This document shows, piece after piece, positions 12,633-27,046 of a stretch of 64,000 nucleotides of DNA. Source of the stretch: Acanthacorydalis orientalis. Its lineage: Eukaryota > Arthropoda > Insecta > Megaloptera > Corydalidae. Below the pieces are notes generated by a model. That model did no database searches. It was not told the origin of the DNA and saw only the letters and a program-made list of their open reading frames with translations. Each line of letters opens with the position of its first letter. Positions within the stretch are counted from its first letter, which is position 1. The stretch lies in contig CM068314.1 in the NCBI GenBank assembly GCA_034766995.1, positions 33,965,708 through 34,029,707 on the forward strand, written 5' to 3'. Made by a program: the position numbers and the translations under genes.

Positions 12633-13394
12633 TTTCTAAAAATGTCTATGATATGGCGCCACCATTCAAATAGTAAAGTCAAAGCAATCAAGTGTAACTT
12701 TCCAAATTAGCACCTATAGGTTCTACAGATGTTTGAAGTGGGCATTGTAGCATTGTCGCAAAAATGAATAAAAAACACAAACAGGCATTTTGCATCTATT
12801 CGTCACTGTGGACAAAACATTGATCCACCACCACACACCCGGGTCGAAGCAGTAGTCACAGTAGTGGATAACGACAGATGAAGATGCACCACAGAATGCG
12901 AAAACCGTTTTGTCGATTGAGAAAGTGATGGTCAATGTTTTTTAAAATTCTCAAGGAGTCATTCTGATCGACTACCTAAAAAAGGAAAAAACACAGGAGT
13001 CTATTATGCAACATATTGAACCGTTTCGAAGATTTGAAACAAAAACAGCCAAGATTGAAGCACAAAAAAAATCTCTTATCAAGACAACGCACCATCCCAC
13101 AAATCGACTGTCGCAATAGAAAAATTTCACAAATTAGGCTTCGAAATAATTCTTGATGTATCCCTTTTTCTGGAATTGGCCCCATATGTTTTCTTCCTCT
13201 TACCAAATTTGGCTTGGTGGAAGAAATTCTCGTCGAATAAGGATGTCATCGTCGTCAATACATATTTTGCAGACTCGTTGAACCAAGTATATATATATAT
13301 CCCTCAGTAGAAATTATGTTGAGAAATAAAATCGATTTTTCCAAAAAATGGTGTTTACTTGCTTTTTTACCATACCTATCAAACAACCCTAGTG
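12630..13394 (+). mobile_element. Irritans-like mariner relic, left end lost (copy 1)
   Basis: The right end, read on the minus strand, is CACTAGGGTTGTTTGATAGG, followed by a TA at 13395-13396. It matches the left end of the related element at 39486 (CAAAAGGGTCGTTTGATAAG), and the sequence inward stays alignable for about 100 bases. The left terminal repeat is gone, replaced by a TA tract. The 5' leader (near 12650) joins directly to the region just upstream of the catalytic domain, so the N-terminal DNA-binding half is deleted. The relative at 39486-40123 has the same join. Confidence 0.85.
12735..13280 (+). pseudogene. Mariner transposase catalytic-domain remnant
   Basis: Catalytic half of an irritans-like mariner transposase, read across frameshifts and stops. 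The first Asp motif is VTVDKTLIHHHTPGSK (GAC 12811-12813). Then come a VMVNVF block and ILIDYLKKGKNTGVYYAT near 12960-13010. The second Asp motif is in a QDNAPSH-like segment (GAC 13083-13085). Near 13185 the YSPDLAPSD segment reads LAPYVFFL, so the third catalytic Asp is lost. FSSNKDVIVVNTYFADS follows near 13230. There are several in-frame stops in the first 120 bases. It is an inactive fossil; the minus-strand open frames here are shadows. Confidence 0.87.
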
Positions 13395-13753
13395 TATGTA
13401 TATTGTATGGATATGCACCGCTTTGTAATTATAATGAAATAAACAAAGTATATTTTACAAAAAATAAATTTGTTTCCTAATACTTGTGCTTTTATTTACA
13501 TTTGAAACTAAAAGATTATCTAGTAAGAGATCTTAGTGGAGTCGTTAAAACAAAGTACTGGTAACTAATGAGTCATAATTTTGACTCAGGCATTGTAAGC
13601 TCTTTCTTTAAATTAAGCAAACTTTTGTTTCCGACATTTAACAACCATTGATGTTATCTTAATTTTAAAATGCATCTTACTAGTAATTAAATAGCTTCTC
13701 TTCAACACAGTGCTTTGATTTGATGTTTATTAAAAAAGAGGTATTTAAAGGAT

Positions 13754-13773
13754 GTATATATATATATATATAA
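13754..13773. repeat. (TA)n microsatellite, short
   Basis: About ten TA units. Confidence 0.9.
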
Positions 13774-15341
13774 TTGAAGGTTATATGAGAAATAAATAAT
13801 ATTAACTTTAAATTGTAAAAATGAACCTAAAAAATATAATTATGAATAAATATTTATTACTTGTATTCGTGTTCCGAAATGTTTCTTATAAATCTTTAAT
13901 ATACTTGTTAAAAAGTCAAAAAGTACTCTATTATACATTTAACAAAGTATAATTACTTATTTATCGTTTCCTGTAACACAGTTATGAAATATATTAGTGG
14001 GTGGTAAAATCGAGTATGTTAATATAGGTATTAATATTTTCCATTATTAACGTTTATACCGTTCCCCGAGATCAATATAATGGAGCGGACGCTATGAGTC
14101 GAGCAATAAAGGACCGATGTTTGTCATGAAATATTAAAAACACTCAGATATTTCTCTTGAAGAAATTGAGCAAACCACGAAAAACCTCAATCAAGGTAAT
14201 CGTGCTATTATTCATAATAATAGAATATGCAATATTGGTGTATATTTTCAGAGCACGTAGTTAGTACATGTTTTAAATTTATAATATGATATACTAGTTT
14301 TAATTAAAGGCATTGTATTTTTTTTCTGGATATCTTTATGATTAGAATTTTATTAGAATAAAATATTAATCTGTACTTATCCATCTGATGCAATTAATAC
14401 TTGAAATAAAAATTTACTTGACTCTATATATAAGTAAGCATACATGCAATAATTATTATTTTTTCAGGAGTATATTTTTAAAAAAACGTATTTATTTCTT
14501 TTTAAACATACTAATAAGTATTTTTGACAAATCAAATTAAGAATGGTATTTCGTAATTTCTTATTTCATTTCTTTAATCCAATATCGTACAGGTACATGA
14601 AAATTATTTCACAAAATTCTTTATTTTCTTCATTACATTTTATCTTGATTGTCTGTATAGTCAATAAATATTTCTTTCTGAAAGAATGTAGCTTCCAGTC
14701 GTGCATAAATGTAGTAATACTATATCCCTTAAATGAAATATGAAAAATATTATATTAATTTCAGTTATTAACAAGATTACTGTTATTACTCTATGCAATG
14801 CAATGCCATAAACCATTCGTTAAAAAATGTACTGACAATCAAAATTTATATAAATATATTCGTTAAAAGAATAACAATATACACGAAACAAACGTATATA
14901 ACTCGTTCGTGGACAATAGTAGCTATGTGAAATCGACATTTAATTTATTTTTATGACCAATTCGCGTTTGTTAATTATTTTAAGTACATGTAGAGTCGTT
15001 GACCGCCCCTAACGTCCTATCGTCACGGCTTCTGTATGAGTAACTGGAGGTATGAAAAATGAGTGAAAATCACGGCTAGGGTAATGAGTGCATTAAATTT
15101 TATATTTGTTTACGTTTTGACGAAGAACGACACGTATCGTGATTTATTTTTCCACGAGACACGTACTGTTTTTGACTCGAATGCCGTTTATTTATATGTC
15201 AAAAGGTATTTTGAACTCTATGAATAATTATTTAAATTCAAATCCTACAATTAGTTGTCTCGGATTATACAAAAATAATTGAAATTTTATCTGATTCTGT
15301 TTAATCAGTCTGACATATTCATTAGAATAAAAAATAACACA

Positions 15342-15342
15342 A

Positions 15343-15403
<61 letters not shown>
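15342..15403. repeat. (CATA)n(TA)n(CA)n microsatellite
   Basis: Six or so CATA units, a TA run, then a short CA run. Confidence 0.95.
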
Positions 15404-16087
15404 ATAAAATATTAATTATAAAAAATGCTTTTATAATGATTTAATCAAGGATATAAAGTCAATATATTGTAGTAATCTGTGGGCATTAATAAATTCTTAT
15501 ATTTTAAACGATTTTCGTATTATGATTAAATATTTATCTAATTAACAAAAATATGAGTATATTTAACAGAATATAAAAATACTTTTTTAATAAAAATTAT
15601 ATTTCTTATACAGTAGAAAAATGATTTCGTGGTTTTATTTTTATCCCAAAGTATATATTTACGACTGAATTTTCTTTCATATAATTAATCATAGGTAATT
15701 GAAAAATAAACCAAAATAATATTCCAGTTATTTTGAAATACATAATAAAATACTCCTATTACTGTTAACATAAAACATGTTTTGCTATTGTCTTGTAAAT
15801 AGTTTTTAAACACACTTAGATATTAAGTTATATGACCAATTTTTTACGACAAAAGTAACGGAAATAAAGATACACACCTTCTAACACGTTCCCGTGGATT
15901 TCATTTTTTTGTTTCCCGTAAAAAAACAACTATAAATATGATATTAGTTTATAGTACTTTGGCTTTAATTTTAGTATCAATTTTAGAAAAATGTGAAGTT
16001 AAAGGGACTTTACATAGTAATATTTTGGAAAATTACCTAAAAATCGAGAGAACAATATGAATTTGTCAATCAATTGGTCAATTAATA

Positions 16088-16094
<7 letters not shown>

Positions 16095-16125
<31 letters not shown>
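16095..16125. repeat. (TA)n microsatellite
   Basis: About 15 TA units. Confidence 0.95.
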
Positions 16126-16127
<2 letters not shown>

Positions 16128-16404
16128 GGCAATTTAATTTCTTAAACTTTATTTTTTTACGTTAGCTATTCTATTTCAAGATATAGGCTAAATTAAATTT
16201 ATTAATTGTTATAAACTCAACTGATTTATTTATTATTTTAATAGTATTTAACATAAACAAAATTAGTCAAGAAATAAAAATATAACAGTAGTGTGTTTCT
16301 TTAATTGTCCTTTGTGTAGTGCTCTTCAATTTCTATTTTTTATAATTGCGATTTACTTTTTTCTAAACATGGTAAATAAAAGTATTAAATAAGATAATAT
16401 TTAG

Positions 16405-16431
16405 TATATATATATATATATATATATATAT
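16405..16431. repeat. (TA)n microsatellite
   Basis: About 13 TA units. Confidence 0.95.
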
Positions 16432-16754
16432 TCGTCCACGTTTGTCAAAAGTAATATAAACAATTGAATAAATTCCATTTTGTGAAATTTTATACAAATG
16501 TAATTTTTTTCATCTAATTAAGTTTAATATAATGCCAATAAATGTATTAGTACAGTGTAAAATTTCGCTCGCTGTAAATTAATATTTGAGCAAAGAACAA
16601 GAGACAAACATTGTATTGTAGCTTTTATAAGTAACCATAATATCACTGGGCTTTTGATGTCTCCATTTATCTCATAATATTTTTTTTTCTCTTATCGAGT
16701 TTGTTCTTTTCTTTTTCGTGTCGGTTTTGTTTCGGTCTACGGCAAATTGCCCGT

Positions 16755-16816
16755 CCGGCCACTTCCGAGACAGCTGTAAGTGGGAGTAGGTTGGCCGGTA
16801 CCCTATCCCTAGGGAT
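16755..16816 (+). other. GC-rich hairpin plus palindrome, possible structured RNA or regulatory site
   Basis: CCGGCCA (16755-16761) pairs with TGGCCGG (16792-16798). Directly inside, CTTCC (16762-16766) pairs with GGGAG (16782-16786) with one G-U pair. This gives a 12-pair stem with a 5-base bulge and a loop that holds ACAGCTGT. It is followed by the perfect palindrome ATCCCTAGGGAT (16805-16816). The block is far richer in G+C than its surroundings. A GCTGTAAGTG donor-like string lies in the loop, so an exon end is an alternative reading, but no protein family is recognisable. Confidence 0.3.
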
Positions 16817-16935
16817 GCTTGTAATATTGTGGTACGTGCATCAGACTACGCAGCTATACCAGTTTTTCAGCATATACTCTTTTCGATCTCACCGTTCCTA
16901 TTGTTTCTTTACAATAAAAATTGTACACGTGCACA

Positions 16936-16938
<3 letters not shown>

Positions 16939-16986
<48 letters not shown>
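16939..16986. repeat. (TA)n microsatellite
   Basis: About 23 TA units. Confidence 0.97.
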
Positions 16987-19900
16987 TATATAAGATGTAT
17001 AAAACAATAGCTTTAAATTATAAGTTTATTAATTAATAAACATTGTATTATTTTTCCACATAAGTTCCAGACTTGTTCTAAAATAATTACATTTTATTAT
17101 ATCTATATATAATATTTCATTACTAAAAACTAGCTTCCAATTTTTAATGTCAATTTAAAATATTATAGATATTTTAAAATTCGAACAATGCTTTTTTTAT
17201 TCATTGCATCGAATTATAATACTTGTAATGAAGAAATCAATTTGTAATAAAAATAATGTTCTTTTTATTTAGTGAAGAAAAAAAATTGAAATTTTAGTTG
17301 GTTTAATTAAAGCCATATGTTTATTTTTTTAAATTATGTAAAAAAATGAACAGAAATGTTTGTATTTTTCAAAAATAAAATTTTATAGCAATTATATTTT
17401 TAATTTATTTATAGTAAGAATCTTATTTTACATGAATTTTTAAATGTAATATTTAAATATATATTTAAGAAAGGTTATTAAAATATTAGATATTTTTTAA
17501 GTAATACATCCATTTTTTATTTTCTTCTGTTAAGAAAAATCGTTTACTATCGTATACAAACATATACATATGTGAATCTATGTTTTATACTTTTTAGTAT
17601 ATATGCGTAACGTGACCTAAATTAATTCAAACCCTTCATCGTTTTATTTATTTACGTTGTTGTAATACAAAAAAAAATCATCACGAAATATTTGTAGTAT
17701 GTAATGGTTCGTTTGTTGTTACATATATTTTCATCAAACTTTATACGTCATAAAATGTAGCGAAATCATAAAAACCATATCTCAAATTAGATATCAACAC
17801 CTAACATAAACATTCCATCTCGTTCTAAAATTATAACACCATAAAACTGTATTTTTCTTTACATAGTAGCTGGGTGCAAAACAACCTTTAAAAATATTCA
17901 ATATCTACACCCCTCTCGCAATATGTAAATCAAGCGAGTGAGGCACCTGTCAAGGGCTATATCCAACGTGTAATATAAGGGTTGTAAATCGGTGCGTTGT
18001 ACAAAGCCACCCTACCATTTCTCTAAGAAAGTCGGTAAAGTAGCACACTCGGTATTAACTCTCTGGCAAGAAGGACTTCATATTTATAATCTAATAAAGT
18101 GGCCCCATACGTCATTAGCTGTCTTCAGCGACATTACACTCTTCGGCGAGCCTTAAAGTATATTGTATACTTCAAGGTATGCTTCTGTAAAGAATATCAG
18201 TTCAATGTCATGGTCGTAACTTTTTATTTGGTGTAATGCTACATTTAAAAAACACATTAAACGCAATGAATTTTTATACAATACATAATTTTTGTAGTCA
18301 GAAGCGGAGGTTTTCATTGTATATATGGTGAACACCTGTTTTAGAAGGAGTACAAAAACGAACATACGATTTTTATCATTGCTTATATGGCGTTATACAT
18401 ATATATTTACACTATATATTGTACTACGTTTTCTTTGAAATAAATTCAAAGAATGAAAACTGTATTCATTATTTATTTTTTAAAAAAATATTTACTTAAA
18501 TTTTCTATTTATAAACTTTGTAAATTTTATCACTTCTATACATTTTTTGTAAACATCTTAAGAGAGAATATCAAACAAGTTCTTTTAGTTTTCTAATCTT
18601 AATTATTTACGCAAAGTTTAAGATGTATGTTTACGAATAATAGTTTACCGATAGAATAGTAAATATTAAAATATATTCTTACTTTTATCTATCTTATATA
18701 AACTGTTTCATAATATTAAACATAGTAAACAAATTATATATATATATTAAGTAATCTATTAATCTCTTTTATCTCCTTGTTTGCACTTTATTATCAGTTT
18801 GTAAAAAAATTATTACTCTATACCAGGAAATTTCAATCTGTGGCACGCGTAACTCCACAACATTACACAAGTAGTACATTAGTACATATTTTTTTACTAA
18901 ATACTGCTATTTAAATTAAAACATAATCATTAAATATATAAATAAGTTTCTTATTGAGCAAAGAGTAGATAAAAGTAACAACTACTTTTATTATAATTGA
19001 AATCTGTCATCGAATACAGCTGATAAGGTAATATTACTTGTAGTAATAAATAAATTCATCAAACTTTATTAAGTGGTACATAAACATAAAAGCTGAGAAT
19101 CCCTAATCCATACAAAATGTAATGTATATTTATTCTATAATATATACATATATTTTATTATAAATTACTCATACATAAAAGATACAAAAATTACGAATAA
19201 ATTAAAACAGAAAGATCCTTAAATTTTAATTATCTACAAAAATAAAAATTATGTATTCTGTACACTTGCCTGCAATAAAGATATTTTTTATTCATTGTAT
19301 ATTTCTTAATTTTGAAATAATTAGAATACTCTAATATGAAAATTAAAAGAAAATGATAACAAAACTAAAACCTACACTCATTCATATATCACTGCATAGC
19401 AATATGTAAATAAAAAAAACTGATTAGAGGATTATTAAAAAAATCCTGTGTAAATTAAATATATTTTTAATTAAATATTATATATACTAATAAAAATATA
19501 TTAGTAGTAAGTTGTTATTGTAAATTTATATAACAAATTTCATTATTAACTTAGTTATATTAAGTTTTATGTACTTATTTTAGAGAAAAAAATCATAAAT
19601 AATGAATAATTTTGACGAAAATAACAGGTTTAAATCATTCAACAACATATGTTTATTCAAATGGACGCACCCCGTTTTTACTTCTCGTAACAACTATTTT
19701 TAAATTTGAGACATTTTCAAGTCATTGCGTTCATTTAAGTGGACAACTTTTCTATTTTCTCTAATTGAACATTTTATTTTAACTTGAAAACAAATATAAT
19801 ATTAATATAATATAGTATTTCAATTTTAATTGAGATAATGACTTAAATGTTGTTTTATATCAAATAAAAATTTGACCCTCAAAAAATATTTTTTGAATGT

Positions 19901-20353
19901 GTATAATGACTTATAAATTGTTACTAATTCGAATAAAGTAATGATTGAGACGATTTATTGGAAGTTTCATTTTAAAATTATTAAGTTATACCATTTCAAA
20001 TATTATATTTTGATATAATTTAACACATTAGTATTTAAATTCTAAAATAAAAACAAAGAAGTCCAATATAATCAATAAAACAAATATAATAAAAATAATA
20101 ATAATAGTAAACTATCTCAGCAGTAATATAAAATATATTTCTTTGCTCGTATTTGAACAAAAAACTGTCAAATGATTGAAACTGGAACTTGTTGATCAAA
20201 TTGAACTTGAACTGTACTTTATTGATTCTTTTAGGGAATTCACTCATGCGATAGATATCTGTGAAGCGTTTTTACTTCTACATAGATAAGAGATTCACAA
20301 GAATATTGTTGCAATTTGTATTATGCATTCGTATTTCTTCTTTCTATCTCTCT

Positions 20354-20356
<3 letters not shown>

Positions 20357-20408
<52 letters not shown>
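20357..20408. repeat. (TA)n microsatellite
   Basis: About 26 TA units, preceded by a short CT-rich stretch. Confidence 0.97.
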
Positions 20409-20413
<5 letters not shown>

Positions 20414-21490
20414 ACATGTATATAATTTTATTAAAAGTTTATTAAAAGACTAGATATTTATCAAGAGATAAATAACTGATGTGCAAAAGAAAAAATATGA
20501 TATTTTTTCTAGATTTTTATTCTAAAGTTCAGACGCTAACATCGAATAAATTCATTTTAACACAAAGTAAACAACAGTAGAAAATTTATGTAAAACGTTA
20601 TCGACGACACTGACTTGTTTGTATGAGCGAATTGTAGATTTTATACACTTTTTTTAATTCGTCCACCGTTTCGCTCCTACTCATTTCATATCCCATTTAG
20701 CTCCCTAAAACCCGTGAAAATAAAGTAGCAAAACGCGTTACTTCTACGATTTATCCTCGCGATGTGTTAGCATGCACCGAGTCGTGACGCCGTAACGACC
20801 GACGTGTCAAATTTATGTGAAATCCGTTGGGAGAGAGAACATGGCTTTTGTGCTATGTTTCCTATTGTTTCCAACAGATGCTTTTACGTTTAATATTCGA
20901 TGATCGAAATCGTTACAGATGTAATATTATTATTTTCTTGATCGAATGGGATTTGGATTCGCTAAGAAACTAAATTTAAATGATACTCGTAGGCATTTCG
21001 TTATTACAGATAAAGGAAATTTATATTTAGGAAATCGAGAAAACTTGATACGTGTTTAAGAGAATATTGTTTTATATTAAAAAAATACAAACTAGAATTT
21101 AAATTCAAAATAGGGTCGTCAAGAATATAACAAAAAAGTTCTTCCTTTAAATATTTATAAAATAGCAATATGGTAATCAGAATAATATATTACCGAATTA
21201 AATAAATGTATGTTTGGGTTTATGATCTTCTATTTCATGAAATATTACATTTAAAAATTTTACATTCATATTTTTGCAATAAATTTGTTTTGTTTAAAAA
21301 TATGTGAACTTGTAACATGAAAAAAATGATTCGAGTGAAAATAAAAGCATTTTATTTATATATTTATATTTAATTTTCGTACAGAGTTTAATAAAAAAAA
21401 TATTTAACTTAAAAAACTAAATAAAATATTAGTGGATTCTTTTAAATTCGATTTATTTTAGAACTTAGAATCGAATTAAAAATAGTATAA

Positions 21491-21496
21491 TATGTG

Positions 21497-21529
<33 letters not shown>

Positions 21530-21549
21530 ATGTATATACAGAGAGAGAT
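21491..21549. repeat. (TA)n(TG)n(GA)n microsatellite
   Basis: TA run, then TG run, then GTATATACAGAGAGAG. Confidence 0.93.
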
Positions 21550-22499
21550 AACAATAATTTCATTAATAATAATTTATCCACTTCTGAGATGGAAACCAAA
21601 CACAAATTTGAGTAACTGAAATTAATAGATTATTACAAATTATTCGTTATAATCACTCGTACTACAACATTGTACTATGATATTATCAATATTACAAAGT
21701 TATATTGTATTTTACATGTGTAATACAGTTTAAATTAATTGTATTAATAGTTAATAAAGGTTATGCTGAGCTTGAATTTATAAAGACAAAACGTTTCAGA
21801 TAGACAGCATCTATACAGGTGAATACATCCCGAAAGTTTGTATAGAGATTTACCTCCGGCTAAAGAAACAATTACCTGAGCAAACTAAAGCGCGTGTCTT
21901 GAACGAAATTAACGCGTTTCGCTAGTTCCTTTTCCTTTTAGATTAACCTAGTTTTGTTTGTTAGAAAATTTTAGATGGAGTAAACCTACACACATAGATG
22001 TGTATTTATACATATACACGTATACATACACATCTTCTTGTGTATTATTTATAATGGAGCCGTGTATTTAAAATTTGTTATTTATTTCATTTTCTCAGTA
22101 TTTCGATTTATAAGTTCTTCACAATAATGAATAATCAGCTTTAAATTTTATATGAACAATAAACTTTAATTAAATAATACTTACTCTATAGGTGATTTAC
22201 ATAACATCTCAATATTGTTTTATCTAATTTATTTAAAAAACATCACAAAAGAATCCCTTATTTATAAAAAATGGTAGAATATTTTGATAAGTAGAGTTAA
22301 AATATCCATTTATATAGATTTAGCATGATTCAATGATTTTAACATTTTTTTATTTATATAATATTTGTCTTACACAAATATTAGCAAAAGCATAAATTTC
22401 TCGTATGCATTATTCAATTCCAATTAACTTATGGTTGGTCATTTATTATTATTTTTGGTTGGTTTTAATTAAATTATTTGAAATGTACAGTGTACATAT

Positions 22500-22540
22500 T
22501 TGTGTGTGTGTATATATATATATATATATGTGCGTGTGTG
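22500..22540. repeat. (TG)n(TA)n(TG)n microsatellite
   Basis: TG runs on both sides of about ten TA units. Confidence 0.93.
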
Positions 22541-24002
22541 TAAACATGTATGTATTTATTTAATGTGTTAACGTTTTAGGTTCTGCACTATCGGTAATAT
22601 AGAATTAATGTAGTATTAATGGTAAAGGGAAAAAACTTTTTACAGCAATATACGAAAACTGTTAGAAAAAAAGCGTAACCGCTTAAACAAAAGACGAACT
22701 TGCAAGAAGTGTAAGCCTTCAGGATCAAACTTTCACTAGCGCCGCAGGCGTGCAAGTATAAAACACCTATATCGCTTAATCTGAGTTACGGTGGCACCCC
22801 TGGTTGAAAAATGCCGCTTCAGATTGCGCCACGGTCGCCTGCCACTGTTTCCTTCCTTCCTACCCACTTGAAAGTTTATATCCTGAAGCTTTACAACTAC
22901 GTCTCTTCAATTCTGTGTCCTTTTTCGAAAAGGAATCTTGTGTTCAACAACTGTTTCTTTTTTTCCAAAACTCTTTACTCACACAACGTTCGTCGCTTGG
23001 AGATTTGTGCAATCTGTTTTCTCTCACAGTTACACTAATTCAACGAATCTTTCCGTTGGCAACAATGAATTTATTTCGGGATTAAAATGTTCTGTTATAT
23101 ATTTTTTTCGAGATTAATGAAGAGCATATTTTTTTGTCTTAAAATCGAGTAATCCTTGCAGATTCTATTATTTATCTTTGTTTGTTTTAAGACTTCACAG
23201 TTTGTTGGTCAACCACTTTTAAAGTGGAAACATTTACTCAACGAAGTGTGATTTTTTAATTATGTCTTACCCATTCATCATATCATAGCTCTTTTAAAAT
23301 GGAAAAGATGTAAATTTGAAAATGTTCTTTCGTATTGTTTCATGTTACTTATATACTCAGTCAATAATTACATACGCTGGCTTAGTTATATAAACGGGTT
23401 ATTATTTCAATAGGCAAAGTAAATTCTCTATCATAAACCTAATTAGATCTTTTGTCAGCTATCACATTATACATGTAATTTTTATAGTTATGTAATTATT
23501 TTCTAGTTCTTTTTATATTTATAATGAGTTCGAAATTAATTCAAGTAAACATTTTTTTAAAAATTTTAGTCGAGAATGCAATAAAAACCTTTCGGTTTGT
23601 TTTAAATTAAGTATTTATTCATAAAATATGCATAGAAGCAGTACAAATATGTATAAGATGATTCAACTACTACAAAAGTATTAAAAAATGCAAAAATTAC
23701 AAAAAACATGTTATCCTTCATTTACTATTTTAATTCAATTGTATTTTAGTATCGAGTTTAACGAAAATACTAAATAAAAAATAACCTTTTTTCTTAACCC
23801 GCGCCCCCTTTTAATACTTCCACGTGGAAGCCTAAGTTAAATTACCCTATAGAATATAAAAATTATTTTCTTTAGAAATGGACTTTTAACATACTTTTAA
23901 ATGTTATATTTTAAATATAGGTATTTTTAGTTTTTATAAAAATGTACTGTAAACTTCAAATGTATATTATTTTATATTTTTCATACTTAGGTCGTATCCA
24001 TG

Positions 24003-24005
<3 letters not shown>

Positions 24006-24062
<57 letters not shown>
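24006..24062. repeat. (TA)n microsatellite
   Basis: About 28 TA units. Confidence 0.97.
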
Positions 24063-24063
<1 letters not shown>

Positions 24064-24922
24064 AAATAAATGTGTAAAACTGTTTTTATTGTATATGAAT
24101 ATTTGGGAAACATTTATTACCGATACACTTTTGACACCATTACTACAGCTTTTCGTAGCATCTCGTTTTATTTAAAGATTATCCTCCGAGATATAGTAAA
24201 GTCGTGTATGTATAACGAAACTCGTTTCATAAAACTTGTGCCATATTTTTGGTACAAACTCCTTGTTTTTATTGCTTCTCCACTATAAAAACGAAATTCA
24301 ATATAAAAGTTATGTATGATTTTTTGATCATGTATGAATATTTAACTTTTTCATCTTCAATATCTTTTTATACCTTCCTTTACATAGACCGTATGTTATT
24401 ACAAAAAAAGAATTTTCTATTTATTATCATGTTTATTTTCTAAACTTTTTTATGTTTATTTCAATATTCATTGATTGTTCATTTTTGGTTAAGTTCATTA
24501 TTTTTTAAATTTTAAAATAAAATACATTGTGCACTTTAACACTGTATTTCTTTTTATTAAATCTCCACTTTCATGCATTATACTTGTTGATGTTTCTAAA
24601 AATTATTTTTAATATGCACTAAAATAGACAGTACTTTTAATTATAATGTATTTTTCAATTGAGGGCTTAATAGATTATATTTGAATAATTTTTTGATTTC
24701 AAAACTATTTTTACAGTTAACATAGTCACTTTTACAAGTTAACATATTTTCGTTTTCACAAATGAATTCTTTTTTTTACTCCGTAAACCATAAATTTTTT
24801 CCAATCACAAATATTCAATAAATTACTATTAATTATTTTTGATTATTGGTTTTGCGTATTTCGATGATAGTCATTCTCAAACGCCAAAATAGAGAAAAAT
24901 TTAACAATTTGAAACTGAATCT

Positions 24923-24950
24923 TATATATATATATATATATATATATATA
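24923..24950. repeat. (TA)n microsatellite
   Basis: About 14 TA units. Confidence 0.95.
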
Positions 24951-26940
24951 GCCACTTCTTAGATGTAAATGTCTTTTTTTAACACCTATACAACATTTTT
25001 CAATTTCTTTCTGATTCTTTTTCATGTTACTTTTAGATTAGTTTATTATTTAAAAGGTATGGCTACTATGGTAGTCTTCTCAGTGGTATTAAACATTACA
25101 CTTAATACAGTAATGCATAAAAATGTTACTTACACACATGTATATGAAAACAAGTGAAGCATATATAGAGATAATACAAAATGTTATAAAAAATGCATTT
25201 CTTTAACATTAATCTTTCAAAAATAATAAAACTGTTCATACAAGTATATCTTCATGTAGAGATTTTATTTTACATAGATTAATTAGATCATTTTTTCATT
25301 AACATACAATAAGAAATATTCAACAGTGTGTTCTGATAGTTTGTATCTTGTAAAGAGTAGTGTTGGTGTTGTGAAACGCTGTTTAATATGTGGAAGAATT
25401 GTTCAATAATTAACAAAACGATCGCATGTCAACACATCGCTTTATGTTGTTGTTGAGAGCATGCTGAAAAATTTCATCGCTGCTTAGCATACATATTACA
25501 TAAAAATTTCAAATATCGCAAACCTTTGTAGTTTCTTTTTACGATCGCTTTGAAGATCAACGTCAGATATTTTCACACCCGCCCCCGTATCTCTAGCATG
25601 TCGTTTATCTTTCGAACATTCGCGTCGTGCGGATATTATGCAGAAGTAGCTGTAAATTTCGCTATGAATGAAATGTATAAAGTGTTGGTTGTGTAGGGTA
25701 GCGTTCGCGTTGTAATCTACAAAGGTATAAAGCGATAGATCATGTCTGTGGTGTTGATGTACAGTACTCTATGTGGATATAAACATCCGCAATGTTAACT
25801 TTTGATGCTTGTGCATGCTTATGATTTTTTACGTGTCATTTTGCTTTAGTGATAGCTAAAAATTGAAATAACAAATAACGAGGCTATATAAAAAACTTTA
25901 GTAATCATTAAAAATTTAAATGTAATCATGTAAAAGCCACGAATGAAGAATATTTATTTTCGTAATTACCTTTTTGAATTTTTTATACTTCTTAAGAATA
26001 GTTCAATACAATATTGTTGAATAATAACACAAATGTTGAATTATTTAAGATATAGAAATTATAAAAAAAACATTTATTTTATTGCTATTCTATTGAATAT
26101 CAAATATTTTAAAAATGATATATTTTTATACGATATTCGTATAGATTATTTACTTATTTAATTTCTAAAAAAGAAGATTACCTTTTCCTATTGGCAATTA
26201 GAATTTTTAGACAGTAAGAAAACTGTATAAAACTGTCTTATATATGTATTACATATTATACATTATATAAATACGAATGATTTAAATAAAATTAATAGTT
26301 TATAAAAAATATGCACATACTTTCAATAAATAATTTATTTTTTTAATAAACTAACAACAGTTTCTCATCATTTTTTATTTATTTTTCAAAATGTCTTGTG
26401 TTATTTAAATAAAAATCTTATTTTTTTTTCAAAAATGATTTTATTTTATATATAACAAACATATATCTTCTTTTGTTGTATTCAGAATAATATTATTTAA
26501 AAATCTTAAAAATTTAGTACTCTATTGTAAAATGTATTTCTTGAACGAAAATTATTTTGGTAATTAATATTTACCTTTATTTTAAAATACTTAAACTAAT
26601 TATTATGTTTTTGTTTGTTTTTTAAGTTGATAATTTTCTAAAATGAACAAAAACAATATTGTTCATTATTTAAAAATTAAATTTTACAACTTTCATATTG
26701 TGTATTTATTTATTTATATTTTATTTTTTCAAAAAGCAATTATTTCAGGATGTTGTCCAAAAATATAAATAAATTATTGTCAAAAAATAATATAAGCAAG
26801 ATAACATTAAATTTTTATTCCATCCTATTTCACATTTTGAACAATATATCTTTAAAATATTCTCTTACAATTAAAATATTTTTTTTAAATCTACTCGTTA
26901 CTCTCAAAATCGATTGAACAAAACATCTAAACTTGAGCTT

Positions 26941-26975
26941 ACACACACACGCATATACATATGTATATATATATG

Positions 26976-27044
<69 letters not shown>
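26941..27044. repeat. Compound CA / TATG / TA microsatellite
   Basis: A CA run, then interrupted TATG/TATA units, then about 22 pure TA units. Confidence 0.95.

Positions 27045-27046
<2 letters not shown>

Noticed and set aside
18153..18365. Minus-strand 70-codon frame
   Set aside because: Hydrophobic at the start and then featureless; no homology recognised.
22804..23085. Plus-strand frames of 93 and 75 codons in a higher-G+C island
   Set aside because: Overlapping frames in two phases, no recognisable family and no clear splice sites; kept only as an island of unusual composition.
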